NCBI RefSeq assembly: GCF_001543245.1
Contig: NZ_CP014163.1
Location: forward strand, 744,001-808,000
Length of the DNA: 64,000 bases
Reading direction: 5' to 3'
DNA from: Aerococcus urinaehominis
GTDB lineage: Bacteria > Bacillota > Bacilli > Lactobacillales > Aerococcaceae
Part shown: in pieces, positions 35,209 through 45,013 of the stretch
How the letters are laid out: every line of letters starts with the position of its first letter
How positions within the stretch are numbered: position 1 is the stretch's first letter
Translations under genes and position numbers: made by a program
Notes under the pieces: generated by a model
Told to the model about the DNA's origin: nothing
Seen by the model: only the letters and a program-made list of their open reading frames with translations
The model's database searches: none

Positions 35209-35835
35209 TTATTCAACAGCCTGCCATTGGCCTGTTATTGGATCTAAAACCTGAGTCACCTGGCCGCTAGTTAAATCTCGTTGCCTAATTTCTACCAGAT
35301 TAGCCACACTAGCATCTGGATTATCACGTCTAACCTCTTCTTGAACCGTGTATTCATCGATAGGGGTTGTAATGATATAATCTGTCTCCTCTTGAGCACT
35401 TGGCTGATCTACTTGGCTAGTTTCAGTTACGGCTTGGTCAGATTCATGGTCTGCTGGTAGTGTATCAGAAACATGCTGATTCTCATTTTCAACATCAGCT
35501 TCACTTGAACCATAAGATTGGTAGTGCCCGGCTAAATGACTTGACGGTTCATCAACTGCTGGTGTTAGCGCTGAAGGCACTTCAGGACTATCTACTGACT
35601 GGCTGGTTTGATTATTATGACTAACAAGTTGGTCTTGTTTAACAGGCTCACTAAATGTCGATACTTGATCTGTCTGGTGTGCAGCTTGACTCATTTCTTT
35701 GTTAGCCTGGTTTTGACCTAGCAAATCTACGCTGGTTGGTTGATCGTTTGTGGTCATTTGACCAAGAGGCGCCGCCTGAGCGCATCCTGCGGCTATTAGG
35801 GAGCTAATAATAATAAGGGCTAAATGTTTTCTCAT
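35209..35835 (-). CDS. Secreted acidic protein or putative lipoprotein of unknown function
   Basis: A 208-residue protein starting at 35835 (GGGGAGG upstream; a longer version to 35910 has no ribosome site). A signal sequence MRKHLALIIISSLIAAGCAQ has a possible lipobox with Cys 18. The middle (30-150) is low-complexity, rich in Ser, Gln, Asp, Glu and His. The C-terminal 55 residues look folded (VQEEVRRDNPDASVANLVEI and LDPITGQWQAV). No family was recognised. The extracellular location is supported only by the signal. Confidence 0.7.
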   Translation of the reverse strand: MRKHLALIIISSLIAAGCAQAAPLGQMTTNDQPTSVDLLGQNQANKEMSQAAHQTDQVSTFSEPVKQDQLVSHNNQTSQSVDSPEVPSALTPAVDEPSSHLAGHYQSYGSSEADVENENQHVSDTLPADHESDQAVTETSQVDQPSAQEETDYIITTPIDEYTVQEEVRRDNPDASVANLVEIRQRDLTSGQVTQVLDPITGQWQAVE

Positions 35836-36007
35836 GATGGTCCTCCCCTTTATCTGTTTGATTACATATATATTGTAACACATTTGTAACAAAATGTAAC
35901 CTATTTGCAATTATAAATAAAAGCCCTTTCAGAAAAATTTTGTTATTTACTGTTTTCAACTAGTAAATTTGATATGATAGCCCTAACAATATATCTGGAG
36001 GTTTACC

Positions 36008-36784
36008 ATGAATGAATTAATTGATAAGGCTGCCCAGAAAAAGGTAGGGCTCCTAGTTGCTAGCCCTCTCTCTTATTGCCTGAGAGCGATATTTGCGGGT
36101 ATTTTCCTAACTTTTGGTACGGCCGTGGCAATGATGATTGCCAATAATCTTTACCACCTGGATCCTGCTATCGCTAAAATTGCCTATGCCCTACTCTTCC
36201 CCTGGGGGCTAGTAATGATTATTATGATGAATGCCGAGCTGGCTACTTCTAATATGATGTATACCAGCTATGCCACTGGTCGCGGTTCGATTAGTATCGG
36301 TGACCAGGTCAAAGTCTTGTTAACATGTACCACTATGAACTTGTTGGGTTCGGTTGTAATAGCCTGGGCTCTAAGTCAAACTGCTATCTTCAATCAAATT
36401 GACGATAGCCATTATCTTTTTTACAGTGTCCAAACTAAAATTGATAAGGCCTGGGGGCTAGTCTTCTTTGATGCTATCCTAGCCAATATTTTAGTGAATA
36501 TTGCCATTGTTGGCTCCCTACGCATTAAAGAAAATGCCGCTAAGATTATCTATATAATCGGTGTGATTTTTATTTTCGCCTACTTTGGCTTTGAACACGT
36601 TATCGCCAACTTCGGGTCTTTCTCTTTAGTTGCCTTTACTCAACCACAAGTTGTCGATAATTTCCAAGTAACAAGCATCTTAATACACTGGCTACTGGCC
36701 TTCCTAGGCAATTTTGTTGGTGGCGGCCTCTGCATCGGTTTAGCCTATGGTTGGCTAAATAAACACCAAGAATATTTAGATTAA
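36008..36784 (+). CDS. Formate/nitrite transporter family channel
   Basis: A 258-residue FNT protein with six helices. Family hallmarks are GIFLTFGTAVAMM near residue 30, the central-pore histidine segment GFEHVIANF near 197, and LGNFVGGGLCIGLAYG near 237. FNT channels move formate, lactate, nitrite or hydrosulfide with protons. Formate or lactate suits a fermentative host. GGAGG precedes the start. A hairpin module follows it in the opposite orientation. Confidence 0.9.
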   Translation: MNELIDKAAQKKVGLLVASPLSYCLRAIFAGIFLTFGTAVAMMIANNLYHLDPAIAKIAYALLFPWGLVMIIMMNAELATSNMMYTSYATGRGSISIGDQVKVLLTCTTMNLLGSVVIAWALSQTAIFNQIDDSHYLFYSVQTKIDKAWGLVFFDAILANILVNIAIVGSLRIKENAAKIIYIIGVIFIFAYFGFEHVIANFGSFSLVAFTQPQVVDNFQVTSILIHWLLAFLGNFVGGGLCIGLAYGWLNKHQEYLD

Positions 36785-36798
36785 TAGCCGTATACCAG

Positions 36799-36824
36799 GA
36801 GCCTGGGACATAAGTCCCAGGCTC
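36799..36824. terminator. Terminator-type hairpin after the FNT gene
   Basis: A perfect 11-bp stem GAGCCTGGGAC / GTCCCAGGCTC with loop ATAA. T-tracts are weak on both sides. Confidence 0.65.
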
Positions 36825-36850
36825 TTAATATTAGATGAATATTATCAGCA

Positions 36851-36965
36851 TAGTCGGGTTCGAAAAGTCAGGGCTGGCATGCGTTTCCCAAAACCCGATA
36901 CCATATCTGCGATATTGGTCTGATTTCTTCCAGTGGGCCATGCCTGAACGCCGAGTCTCGTACCC
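36851..36965 (-). repeat. 115-bp hairpin element, orphan orientation
   Basis: Exactly 115 bp from GGGTACGAG to the CCCGACTA end on the minus strand, with linker and terminator beyond. Both flanking genes are on the plus strand, so here the element is antisense to its neighbours. It fills most of the 309-bp gap 36785-37093; nothing else is seen there. Confidence 0.82.
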
Positions 36966-37093
36966 TCTTTTTTTCGACTTCTTCCTAATCTATTTGCCTA
37001 ACATAAACTCCACCATTATCCTAAAATGTTTTTTATTTGGTTAAGTAAACATTTATTGTTAAGATTAATTTAATTTTTGAAAGGTGGTATTCT

Positions 37094-37960
37094 ATGTCAA
37101 CAATCATAGACTTTTTACTTAATATAATTAGCAGTATTACAGATTTTATTTTGCCTATTTTTGTTTTTCTTTTAGTATTAAATGTCGGCCTCTCTCAAGA
37201 TTTGAGTCAAGTCTGGCAAACTGTCAAAAAAGATTGGCGTTATATGGCCGGTTTGGCAGCTATCAATTACCTACTTGTCCCTTTTTTGATTCACTGGACC
37301 CTACCACTCATTGGAGCCCCGGCTGCCATTGAGGCTGGTTTTCTCCTCTATTTTATGACCTGTGGCGCACCCGTATCGGTTGCCTTTATCGATGCGGCTG
37401 ATAACGACGATAAATTTGGTGGTGTGGTGATGTTGGTCATGGTTGTCGTGATGATGATTTTCTTACCAGTGGCCATGCCCTTCTTCATTGATGGCTTGTC
37501 AGTCCCAATTGGACAACTATTTGCGAATATTGCCCAAAGCATTTTAATACCACTCTTAATTGGCTTAGCCATTAATTACTTTTCTAGCACCACGGCTAAG
37601 AAAATTCAGGCTTATATCGCCCCAGCGAATAGTATTATGCTTGACATTGTTATCTATGGTAATATCATCGCCAATATCCCACAAATCATCGGTCTACTTG
37701 GTACTGGTACGCTAGCCTATGCAGCTGTCATGAATATTTTAATTATGGTGGCTAGTTATTTTATTTTCTTCCGTCGCTCTGAAGGTAAGCAACAAATAGC
37801 TGCCCAAATGACCGGGATGAGAAATGCTGGTATTTCGATGTTGCTCGCCTCAACCAACTTTCAAAATCCAGATGTCCTTATGATTATTGTTGTGATTTCT
37901 TCTATCGGAACAGTTCTTGTTCAGTTTGCTAGCCAAATTTTTGCTAAAATAGATAGTTAG
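37094..37960 (+). CDS. Bile acid:sodium symporter family (BASS) transporter
   Basis: A 288-residue membrane protein with about nine helices. BASS landmarks include FMTCGAPVSVAF near residue 93 and MTGMRNAGISMLLAST near 238. Bacterial members carry organic anions with sodium; the true substrate is unknown. It is followed after 18-24 bp by DUF202 and then the FGE gene, suggesting one operon. AAAGGTGG precedes the start. Confidence 0.85.
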   Translation: MSTIIDFLLNIISSITDFILPIFVFLLVLNVGLSQDLSQVWQTVKKDWRYMAGLAAINYLLVPFLIHWTLPLIGAPAAIEAGFLLYFMTCGAPVSVAFIDAADNDDKFGGVVMLVMVVVMMIFLPVAMPFFIDGLSVPIGQLFANIAQSILIPLLIGLAINYFSSTTAKKIQAYIAPANSIMLDIVIYGNIIANIPQIIGLLGTGTLAYAAVMNILIMVASYFIFFRRSEGKQQIAAQMTGMRNAGISMLLASTNFQNPDVLMIIVVISSIGTVLVQFASQIFAKIDS

Positions 37961-37984
37961 AGTAACCAATAAAGGAGAATGATT

Positions 37985-38455
37985 TTGTCAAGAACGGATG
38001 ATATTAATAAGCGACAAGACCAAGCCATCAAGGACCAAGAAGAAGAAATTCAATCCCTGTCTGACCAACTCGCCAAAATCCGCACCGATTTAGCTGATGA
38101 GCGCACTGTTTTTGCCTTCAAGCGCACACTTTTGGCTGGTGAACGTAATGCTCTTGCCTGGATTCGCACCGGTTTTTCTATCGGCTCAGCTGGTTTTGCC
38201 ATCGGTACTGCCCTAAAAAACACCAGCTATGGCCACTACGCTTTTGCTGTTGCCCTAGTCCTGTTACTGTTAGCAGTTATTGCTTTCTTATATGCTTGGG
38301 TAGATTATTTATTTACGGTACGCTTCCTTAAAGACCAATTTAAAGAAGCCAGAGATGGTGCCAGGGTATCCAAGCGTCGTATCATTTGGATGACTTGTTT
38401 TATCGGCTTATTACTATTTACTGTACTTTTCGCCTACTCGATGCTATTACTTTAA
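37985..38455 (+). CDS. DUF202 membrane protein (YidH-like)
   Basis: A protein of about 156 residues with a charged coiled-coil-like N-terminus (1-40), then FKRTLLAGERNALAWIRTGF, the DUF202 hallmark, and three membrane helices. The ATG at 37979 overlaps its ribosome site; the TTG six bases later (37985) has normal spacing (GGAG plus 7) and is preferred. The function of DUF202 is unknown. It lies between the BASS transporter and FGE genes. Confidence 0.8.
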   Translation: MSRTDDINKRQDQAIKDQEEEIQSLSDQLAKIRTDLADERTVFAFKRTLLAGERNALAWIRTGFSIGSAGFAIGTALKNTSYGHYAFAVALVLLLLAVIAFLYAWVDYLFTVRFLKDQFKEARDGARVSKRRIIWMTCFIGLLLFTVLFAYSMLLL

Positions 38456-38479
38456 TCACGACCAGAAAGGAAGGTTAAA

Positions 38480-39349
38480 ATGGATTTTGTTAATATTAAG
38501 GGCGGCCAATTCCTGATGGGGGCTGATGACCAGACCGGTTTTGCCCCCGACCTGGAGGGGCCGAGTCGTTTAATCACTGTAGCAGACTTTGCCATTAGCG
38601 ATACCACTGTCACCAATCAAGACTTTGCTGATTTTTTCCGGGCTACTGGTTACTTAACAGATGCTGAGCGCTATGGTAGATCCTATGTCTTTTATTTACT
38701 TCTTCCAGCTGACCAAAGAGACCACTTCCCTAGTCCAGGTGGATCGACCTGGTGGCTAGAAGTGCCTCAAGCCTCTTGGCGCATGCCCGAAGGACCGGGG
38801 TCTAGTATTGCTAAGCGTATGGACCATCCTGTGACCCATGTTTCTCGCAATGATGCCTTAGCTTATTGTCAGTGGGCCAATCTGGATTTACCTACCGAAG
38901 CCCAATGGGAATATGCTGGTCGTGGGGGTAAAGAGGGACTAACCTTTCCATGGGGCGATGATAAAGAGCCTAACGGCCAACATATGGCTAATCTCTGGTA
39001 GGGTGACTTTCCCAATACGAATAGCCTAGCAGATGGTTACTTAGGCACTGCCCCCGTCAAGGCCTTTCCGGCTAATGATTATGGTCTCTATCAAATGATT
39101 GGCAATGTGTGGGAATGGTGTGCCAACCCGGCACCAGTGGACTTAGACTACTTTAACCAACACTCTACCCAAGAAATTGTCACTAATCATAGAGACTATA
39201 GTCAAGCTGATTACGCCCAAAGAGGCGGTTCCTTCCTTTGCCATCCTTCCTACTGTCGTCGCTATCGCTTAGCTGGCCGTAACCATAACTCAGCCACATC
39301 CTCTACTTCTAATAATGGCTTTAGAGTTGTTAAAAATACATTCAAATAA
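38480..39349 (+). pseudogene. Formylglycine-generating enzyme (SUMF1/FGE) interrupted by an amber codon
   Basis: The frame opens with MDFVNIKGGQFLMGADDQ, the FGE-sulfatase domain start, and reaches MANLW before TAG at 38999-39001. The same frame then continues GDFPNTNSLADGYLGTAPVK, IGNVWEWC and RGGSFLCHPSYCRRYR, and ends at 39349; the whole would be 289 residues. The last motif has both copper-binding cysteines of true formylglycine-generating enzymes, which oxidise a sulfatase Cys to formylglycine. The family consensus expects Gln after Trp at the stop (NIWQG), so CAG to TAG is likely. No sulfatase lies in the window. GAAAGGAAGG precedes the start. Confidence 0.85.
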
Positions 39350-39351
39350 CA

Positions 39352-39383
39352 AAAAATCCTGGCGCAAAGACGCCAGGATTTTT
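39352..39383. terminator. Bidirectional terminator between the FGE and acetoin reductase genes
   Basis: AAAAATCCTGGCG / CGCCAGGATTTTT perfect 13-bp arms with loop CAAAGA. Confidence 0.88.
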
Positions 39384-39413
39384 AATTATCGCTTATAAAC
39401 CTATATAAGCTAA

Positions 39414-40247
<834 letters not shown>

Positions 40248-40275
40248 TTAGTAGAACCTCTACAATTATTAACTG

Positions 40276-41481
40276 CTATTTGGCTTTTAAGTAGTCAAGC
40301 GCCATTTTAACAAAGGCGGCTGTCCCCATATACATAAGGTCTTCATCAATATCGAACTTGCTATGGTGGTGGCCATGGAAACTGCCATCTATCAAGCCCG
40401 GGTTAGCCAAGAAGAAGAAGGCGCCTGGTGCTTCTTTGAGATAGTAGGCAAAGTCTTCGCCCCCCATTAAAGGATCAGTTAATTCATGTAGCTTATCCGG
40501 ACCAAATAGGTCTTTTAAGGAGGCCGTCAGGATTTGACTAGCCTGAGGGTCATTAATAACAGCAGGATATTTGTAGTCGTAGGTTAATTGGCAATCAACA
40601 TCCATAGCCTGGCCAATGCCAGTAGCAATTTCCTGTAAACGACTAGCGATTTTCTTGCGCACCTGGTCGTCAAAGGCCCGCACTGTCCCCTCTAACTCAA
40701 CTTTATCAGGGATAATATTCTGATTATAACCACCCTCAACCCGAGTAATTGAAACCACAGCCGGTGTGGTTGCTTTTATATTACGGCTTTTAATGGTTTG
40801 GATGGCTGTAATCAATTGACCGGCGGCTGCAATCGGATCGCGCGAAGATTCTGGGTAGGCGCCGTGCCAGCCCTGTCCTTTAACCTCAATGAGAAAGCGG
40901 TCCATGGAAGCCATCATAGGTCCCTGACAATAGCCAATTTTACCAGCTGGTGTATTAGGATCAATATGGCCAGCATGGAAACCAGTCACCATGGTCACCT
41001 GAGGGTTTTCCATGGCCCCTTCTTTGATCATCGGCTCAGCGCCACCTGGGTACTCTTCTCCCGGTTGAAAAAGTAATTTTACTGTCCCGGCAAAGGCTGA
41101 CCGATTAGCTTGCAAAATTTTAGCGGCGGCAAGTAGCATAGCCACGTGACTATCATGGCCACAAGCATGCATGTTTTTATTTTTAGAAGCAAAGTCATGG
41201 CCGGTCGCTTCTTGAATTGGTAAACCATCCATATCAGCACGCATAGCTAATACGCGGTCTGGTCCTGACCAAGCCGGGTCGCCTTGACCTTCGATGAGCG
41301 CCACAATCGCATTGCCATTAACATAGGAAGCATCATAAGAAATACCTAAATCATCTAGTTGCTGGCTGATATAGGCTACGGTCTGGGGTAATTCTAAACC
41401 TAGTTCCGGACATTGGTGGAGATCACGACGCCACTTAACTAGAGCTGCTTGTTCGGCTTGGGCTAATTTTATAATATCCAT
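40276..41481 (-). CDS. M20-family amidohydrolase with DUF3100 partner genes
   Basis: A 401-residue zinc amidohydrolase with MRADMDGLPIQEA near residue 84, HACGHDSHVAML near 108, FQPGEEYPGGAEP near 142, MGGEDFAYYL near 345 and FHGHHHSKFD near 375. It lies 12 bp after the two membrane genes upstream on the same strand, so it probably cleaves the N-acyl or peptide substrate they move. AGGAGG precedes the start. Confidence 0.88.
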   Translation of the reverse strand: MDIIKLAQAEQAALVKWRRDLHQCPELGLELPQTVAYISQQLDDLGISYDASYVNGNAIVALIEGQGDPAWSGPDRVLAMRADMDGLPIQEATGHDFASKNKNMHACGHDSHVAMLLAAAKILQANRSAFAGTVKLLFQPGEEYPGGAEPMIKEGAMENPQVTMVTGFHAGHIDPNTPAGKIGYCQGPMMASMDRFLIEVKGQGWHGAYPESSRDPIAAAGQLITAIQTIKSRNIKATTPAVVSITRVEGGYNQNIIPDKVELEGTVRAFDDQVRKKIASRLQEIATGIGQAMDVDCQLTYDYKYPAVINDPQASQILTASLKDLFGPDKLHELTDPLMGGEDFAYYLKEAPGAFFFLANPGLIDGSFHGHHHSKFDIDEDLMYMGTAAFVKMALDYLKAK

Positions 41482-41493
41482 TAAAATGACCTC

Positions 41494-41949
41494 CTAAAAT
41501 ATTCTAAATAGGATTTCTGAGAAAATCACACACATCAAAACAGTACCAATAATTACCAAAATAGAGACAAGAACCCCACGCCAACCAATGGTTTTGAAAT
41601 CATCCCAGTCGTGGCCAATAGTGACACCAGCATAGGCTAAAATTGGTGTACATAAAGCTAGCAAGCTAACCTGGTCAACTGCACTAATCACTTGATTAGA
41701 TAAGGGGCTCCAAGGCATAGAGAATAAAATAGCAAATAAGGTAATATAAGCCACAGCAGGAATATCAAGTGGTATCAGTGGTTTCACTACAAATCCTGCC
41801 AACGTAAAGAAGAACAGCCAGGCTAGACCGGGTAGAGAACCGACTAGGTCTGCCCCCCCGATTAGGTTACAAACTAATACTGTTAAGCTAGTAATGATTA
41901 GTATGAGTAACCAATCAAGGATCTGATGACCAAAATTTTGCTTAGTCAT
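41494..41949 (-). CDS. Small integral membrane protein paired with DUF3100
   Basis: A 151-residue protein with about five membrane helices. It overlaps the DUF3100 gene by 8 bp, so the two are probably subunits of one transporter. TPILAYAGVTIGHDWDDF near 115 is its most polar segment. No characterised family was recognised. Confidence 0.65.
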   Translation of the reverse strand: MTKQNFGHQILDWLLILIITSLTVLVCNLIGGADLVGSLPGLAWLFFFTLAGFVVKPLIPLDIPAVAYITLFAILFSMPWSPLSNQVISAVDQVSLLALCTPILAYAGVTIGHDWDDFKTIGWRGVLVSILVIIGTVLMCVIFSEILFRIF

Positions 41950-42742
41950 TTTGTTTACCTCCCTTTAACATCTTATACCACCATTCAGTAAAGGGGAGAC
42001 CAATAAATAATGATGTATAAATAGCAATAACTGTTGAAACAACATTAGAGGCAGCAGCATAGGCTTCTAGTACCTGGGCCTGGTCCGGATAATTTTCAAT
42101 TAAAGTACCTAAACCGCCAACCATCATGGAAGCTGACCCGATTCCTGAGGCTAATGCAAGGCTACGTGGCGAAATAAAGGGTAGTGTCGATAGGAAAGAC
42201 ACTAGCATGGAAACAGCTACAACGCCAAAGACCGTTCCCACAATATAATTAACCATAACGCCCCTAAATTCAGCTGATTCGGCCCCATACTTTTCACTAA
42301 TTAAAGTCACATTAGCTTCCCGACTAACACCAAAGGTCATGCCAATCGCTTCTCGCGACATACCAAAAACTAAAATGGCTAAGGGTAAACTAAACAGAGA
42401 AGAGAATCCTTCCCCTAAATTTTGTAAGGCCACTGGTAGACCGGCTGCCAGAATTTCATTTAGAGAAGCGCCTGAAGAAACACCAAGTTTCGCCATTAAA
42501 AGCCCACCAGCTAAGGCCATGGCTGTAGCGGCATGACCAACATTCTTTTCTGATAACACCGCTTTTTTAGGAGCTATATAAATCACTGCCATTAAAATCA
42601 TGGACCAAATCAAGGGTGCAAGGGTGAAGGAAAAACGACCTAAAGGCACCCTAACAGGTCCAATTAATTCAGCAACAATTGAACTGACAAAGACCAAGGC
42701 GTGTAAACGCCAGTCTCGGCCAGCTGTTAAGGAAGATGACAT
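41942..42742 (-). CDS. DUF3100-family membrane protein
   Basis: A 266-residue protein with seven or eight helices and GPVRVPLGRFSFTLAPLIWS near residue 28, typical of DUF3100. SREAIGMTFGVSREANVTLI near 130 is a striking internal repeat of SREA. It heads an operon with the small membrane protein and the M20 amidohydrolase. Transport of an acylated amino acid or peptide is inferred from context only. Confidence 0.75.
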   Translation of the reverse strand: MSSSLTAGRDWRLHALVFVSSIVAELIGPVRVPLGRFSFTLAPLIWSMILMAVIYIAPKKAVLSEKNVGHAATAMALAGGLLMAKLGVSSGASLNEILAAGLPVALQNLGEGFSSLFSLPLAILVFGMSREAIGMTFGVSREANVTLISEKYGAESAEFRGVMVNYIVGTVFGVVAVSMLVSFLSTLPFISPRSLALASGIGSASMMVGGLGTLIENYPDQAQVLEAYAAASNVVSTVIAIYTSLFIGLPFTEWWYKMLKGGKQND

Positions 42743-42905
42743 AATAAAACCTCTTTTCTTAATTCTTTTTTAATACATGCCTCATATTATAGACGCTTAA
42801 TCCGTTTTCAACAAGCCAACATTAAATACTTGCCCTTAATTTTAGGCTGAGACTTTACAACCGCCAATAAAGTTAGCTATAATAACCACGTTACTGGCCA
42901 GTAAC

Positions 42906-42987
42906 CCTACGATTCTTCAGTGGATTAGCCACTCTTTGTCCTTTGGTCGTAGGAAATAATAGCATTGACTATAAAGGAGAATGATAA
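42906..42987 (+). promoter_or_regulatory. preQ1-II-like riboswitch leader of queT
   Basis: An outer stem CCTACGA (42906-42912) / TCGTAGG (42947-42953) encloses a hairpin AGTGG-ATTAG-CCACT and a pyrimidine run TCCTTT (42939-42944). A second small hairpin ATAG/CTAT follows, then AAAGGAG (42973-42979). TCCTTT can pair with AAAGGA, hiding the ribosome site in a pseudoknot. This is the preQ1-II (COG4708) layout, and the gene it controls is of that class. The outer loop is larger than in the textbook form. Confidence 0.6.
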
Positions 42988-43524
42988 ATGAATACTCAAA
43001 CCCAAGCGTCCTGGACAACGCTCGACCTCACTAAAATGGCCATGGTAGCTGCCCTTTATGTGGTGCTTACGCTTTTTATGGCCCCAATATCCCTAGCTGG
43101 TTTGCAACTTAGGTTTTCAGAAGGTCTAAACTTTTTAGCCCTTTACAACAAACGATATATTCCCGCCCTTACTCTAGGTGTTTTTATCGTTAACTATTTT
43201 GCTTATGGGCCTTGGGATATGGTTGTCGGCAGTGCTGGGACTTTTATTTTTCTATATTTAGGGCGCTGGCTGGCCAAAGTGATTGCTGGTGGGCTGGCAC
43301 GCTATAGCAAATTCAATGGAAATCTTATGGGCGTCCAATACCTCGTGCTCAATATTATTTTTGCTAGCTCTATGTTTACCATTGCCCTACTGGTTAAATT
43401 TTTAGGTGCTGACCAAGCCTTTTGGACACTCTATTTGTCTATGGCCACGGCTGAATTTATTGCCATGGGGCTAGGTGGCATTATTATCTACTGGCTCAGC
43501 CAACGAATTGATTTTTATCAATAA
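42988..43524 (+). CDS. queT: QueT family queuosine-precursor ECF transporter S component
   Basis: A 178-residue membrane protein with five or six helices; the opening WTTLDLTKMAMVAALYVVLT and LQLRFSEGLNFLAL are typical of QueT. It should bind preQ1 or a related 7-deazaguanine and dock onto the shared EcfA1A2T module, whose genes are at 59-61.6 kb. A preQ1-II-like leader precedes it. Confidence 0.88.
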   Translation: MNTQTQASWTTLDLTKMAMVAALYVVLTLFMAPISLAGLQLRFSEGLNFLALYNKRYIPALTLGVFIVNYFAYGPWDMVVGSAGTFIFLYLGRWLAKVIAGGLARYSKFNGNLMGVQYLVLNIIFASSMFTIALLVKFLGADQAFWTLYLSMATAEFIAMGLGGIIIYWLSQRIDFYQ

Positions 43525-43544
43525 GTCAAATTAACCATAACCAA

Positions 43545-43572
43545 AAAGCCTGTGACTAAAGTCACAGGCTTT
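43545..43572. terminator. Bidirectional terminator between queT and the convergent M20 gene
   Basis: A perfect 12-bp stem AAAGCCTGTGAC / GTCACAGGCTTT with loop TAAA. The minus strand continues TTGG after five T. Confidence 0.82.
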
Positions 43573-43597
43573 CGCTGTTATATGAACATTGTCAGTA

Positions 43598-43717
43598 TAG
43601 TCAGCTGCCGATAAGCTAAACTGGCTGTCACATCGCAAACTAGGCTGACTCAATATCTCTCAGATATTGGTCTGATGCCTTCCAGTTGTCCATGCCTGAA
43701 CGCCGAGTCTCGCACCC
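43598..43717 (-). repeat. Hairpin element (120 bp) in the 3' UTR of an M20 gene
   Basis: From GGGTGCGAG to CTGACTA on the minus strand, beginning 4 bp after the M20 gene stop. Its apical arms are AATATCT / AGATATT. It connects by the linker to the terminator at 43545-43572. Confidence 0.82.
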
Positions 43718-43720
43718 TAT

Positions 43721-44905
43721 TTAGTCCTTCAGCCAGTTAAGACTAGCAAAAGCTAACATCCCCGCGATGCCATAAACCAGGGCCTCATCATCAAGGTCAA
43801 ACTCAGGTGTATGGTGGGCAGCTCCCGATCCTAGACCATCATTTTTAATCCCTACAAAGGTAAAGAGCGTGGGGGCTAAGGCTTGATAATCAGCGAAAGA
43901 CTCTGACGCATACCAGACCACATCTTGCTGGATAAGGCCTGGCTTTATCGCCTCCAGCTTTTGACCCACCTGATTAGCTAAATTAGCATCATTAATCACC
44001 GGATTTGACCAAGCCCCGTCACCAGTTTTTTCATACTGACACTGGTGCATTGCTGCCGCGTGCTGGGCTAATTTGTCAACCAGAGCAAAGGCTGCTTGGC
44101 CCACTTCCTTATCAAAAAAGCGAATGGAACCACCAATATAAGCCTGGTCCGGAAAGACATTATTAGCCGAACCCGCATGAAACTGTGTAATCCCCAAAGT
44201 AGCAATTTGATCAACTGGCAGTTGGTTGGCCCAAGCCACGGCCAAACTATTTAAAAAGTCTATCCCACAGAAAAGTGGATTAATAGCTAAATCTGGGCGA
44301 GAGCCATGGCCAGGCTTACCATGGAAAACTAAGCCAAAAGATGACCCTCCTGCCATCACCGGTCCGGCATCTAAGGCCAATTTACCGACTTCAAGTTCAT
44401 TATAAACATGGTTACCATAAATATAGTCTAGCTGGTAATCGGCTAAGAAATCGACCACCTGGCCAACTGAGCCAGCCACCTCTTCACCAGATTCGAAAAT
44501 AAAAATAAAACGGCCACATAGTTGGTCTCGGCAACCATTAATTTGGTCAATTGTGCCCATTAGTATTGCCATATGAGCATCATGGCCACAAGCATGCATC
44601 AAATTAGCCACTTGGGAATGCACTTTTTTAGCCTGAACCAGATTCTTCTGGGCTTCCTGGATGGGTAGCGCATCCATATCGGTGCGTAGGCCCAGAGTCA
44701 AACCAGGCCGGCCTGTATCCAGAATCGCAATAAAGGATTTACTTGCCGGCACATCTCTAATTTCTAAGTCATATTTGGCTAAGCATTTTTTTAAATAGGC
44801 CACCGTCCAGTCCTCATGCAGTGAAGCTTCTGGGTGCTGGTGGAGGTCATGACGTATCTGTAGGTACTGGTTAAAATTTGCTTTAATGGTAGTAAAATTA
44901 AACAT
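43721..44905 (-). CDS. M20-family amidohydrolase (third copy)
   Basis: A 394-residue enzyme with LRTDMDALPIQEA near residue 75, MHACGHDAHMAIL near 103, ESGEEVAGSVGQ near 137 and AHHTPEFDLDDE near 370. Compared with the other copies it is more divergent at the third metal motif. ATG at 44905 is preferred over GTG at 44908, from the spacing to GGAG. It is monocistronic, with a hairpin module as 3' UTR. Confidence 0.86.
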   Translation of the reverse strand: MFNFTTIKANFNQYLQIRHDLHQHPEASLHEDWTVAYLKKCLAKYDLEIRDVPASKSFIAILDTGRPGLTLGLRTDMDALPIQEAQKNLVQAKKVHSQVANLMHACGHDAHMAILMGTIDQINGCRDQLCGRFIFIFESGEEVAGSVGQVVDFLADYQLDYIYGNHVYNELEVGKLALDAGPVMAGGSSFGLVFHGKPGHGSRPDLAINPLFCGIDFLNSLAVAWANQLPVDQIATLGITQFHAGSANNVFPDQAYIGGSIRFFDKEVGQAAFALVDKLAQHAAAMHQCQYEKTGDGAWSNPVINDANLANQVGQKLEAIKPGLIQQDVVWYASESFADYQALAPTLFTFVGIKNDGLGSGAAHHTPEFDLDDEALVYGIAGMLAFASLNWLKD

Positions 44906-44984
44906 CACTATCTCCTTAACCTTTTCTTTTAACCTATCATATCACGGTCTCACTTAGTCATGCATGAAAATAACAACATATTAA

Positions 44985-45013
44985 TTGTCAGGTCGCTTTC
45001 ATACTTGTATAAT
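44985..45013 (+). promoter_or_regulatory. Sigma-A promoter of the MetQ-like gene
   Basis: TTGTCA (44985-44990), 17-bp spacer, TATAAT (45008-45013). The start site would be about 25 bp before the coding start; no room for a T-box or SAM riboswitch. Confidence 0.75.

Noticed and set aside
5800-39001. TAG reassigned to glutamine
   Set aside because: Many intact genes in the window end normally in TAG (for example at 28 to 38 kb), so the two amber codons are better seen as mutations.
39095-39349. Separate small gene for the FGE C-terminal part
   Set aside because: The ATG is an internal Met of the family (DYGLYQMIGNVWEW), in frame with the upstream half, and has no ribosome site.
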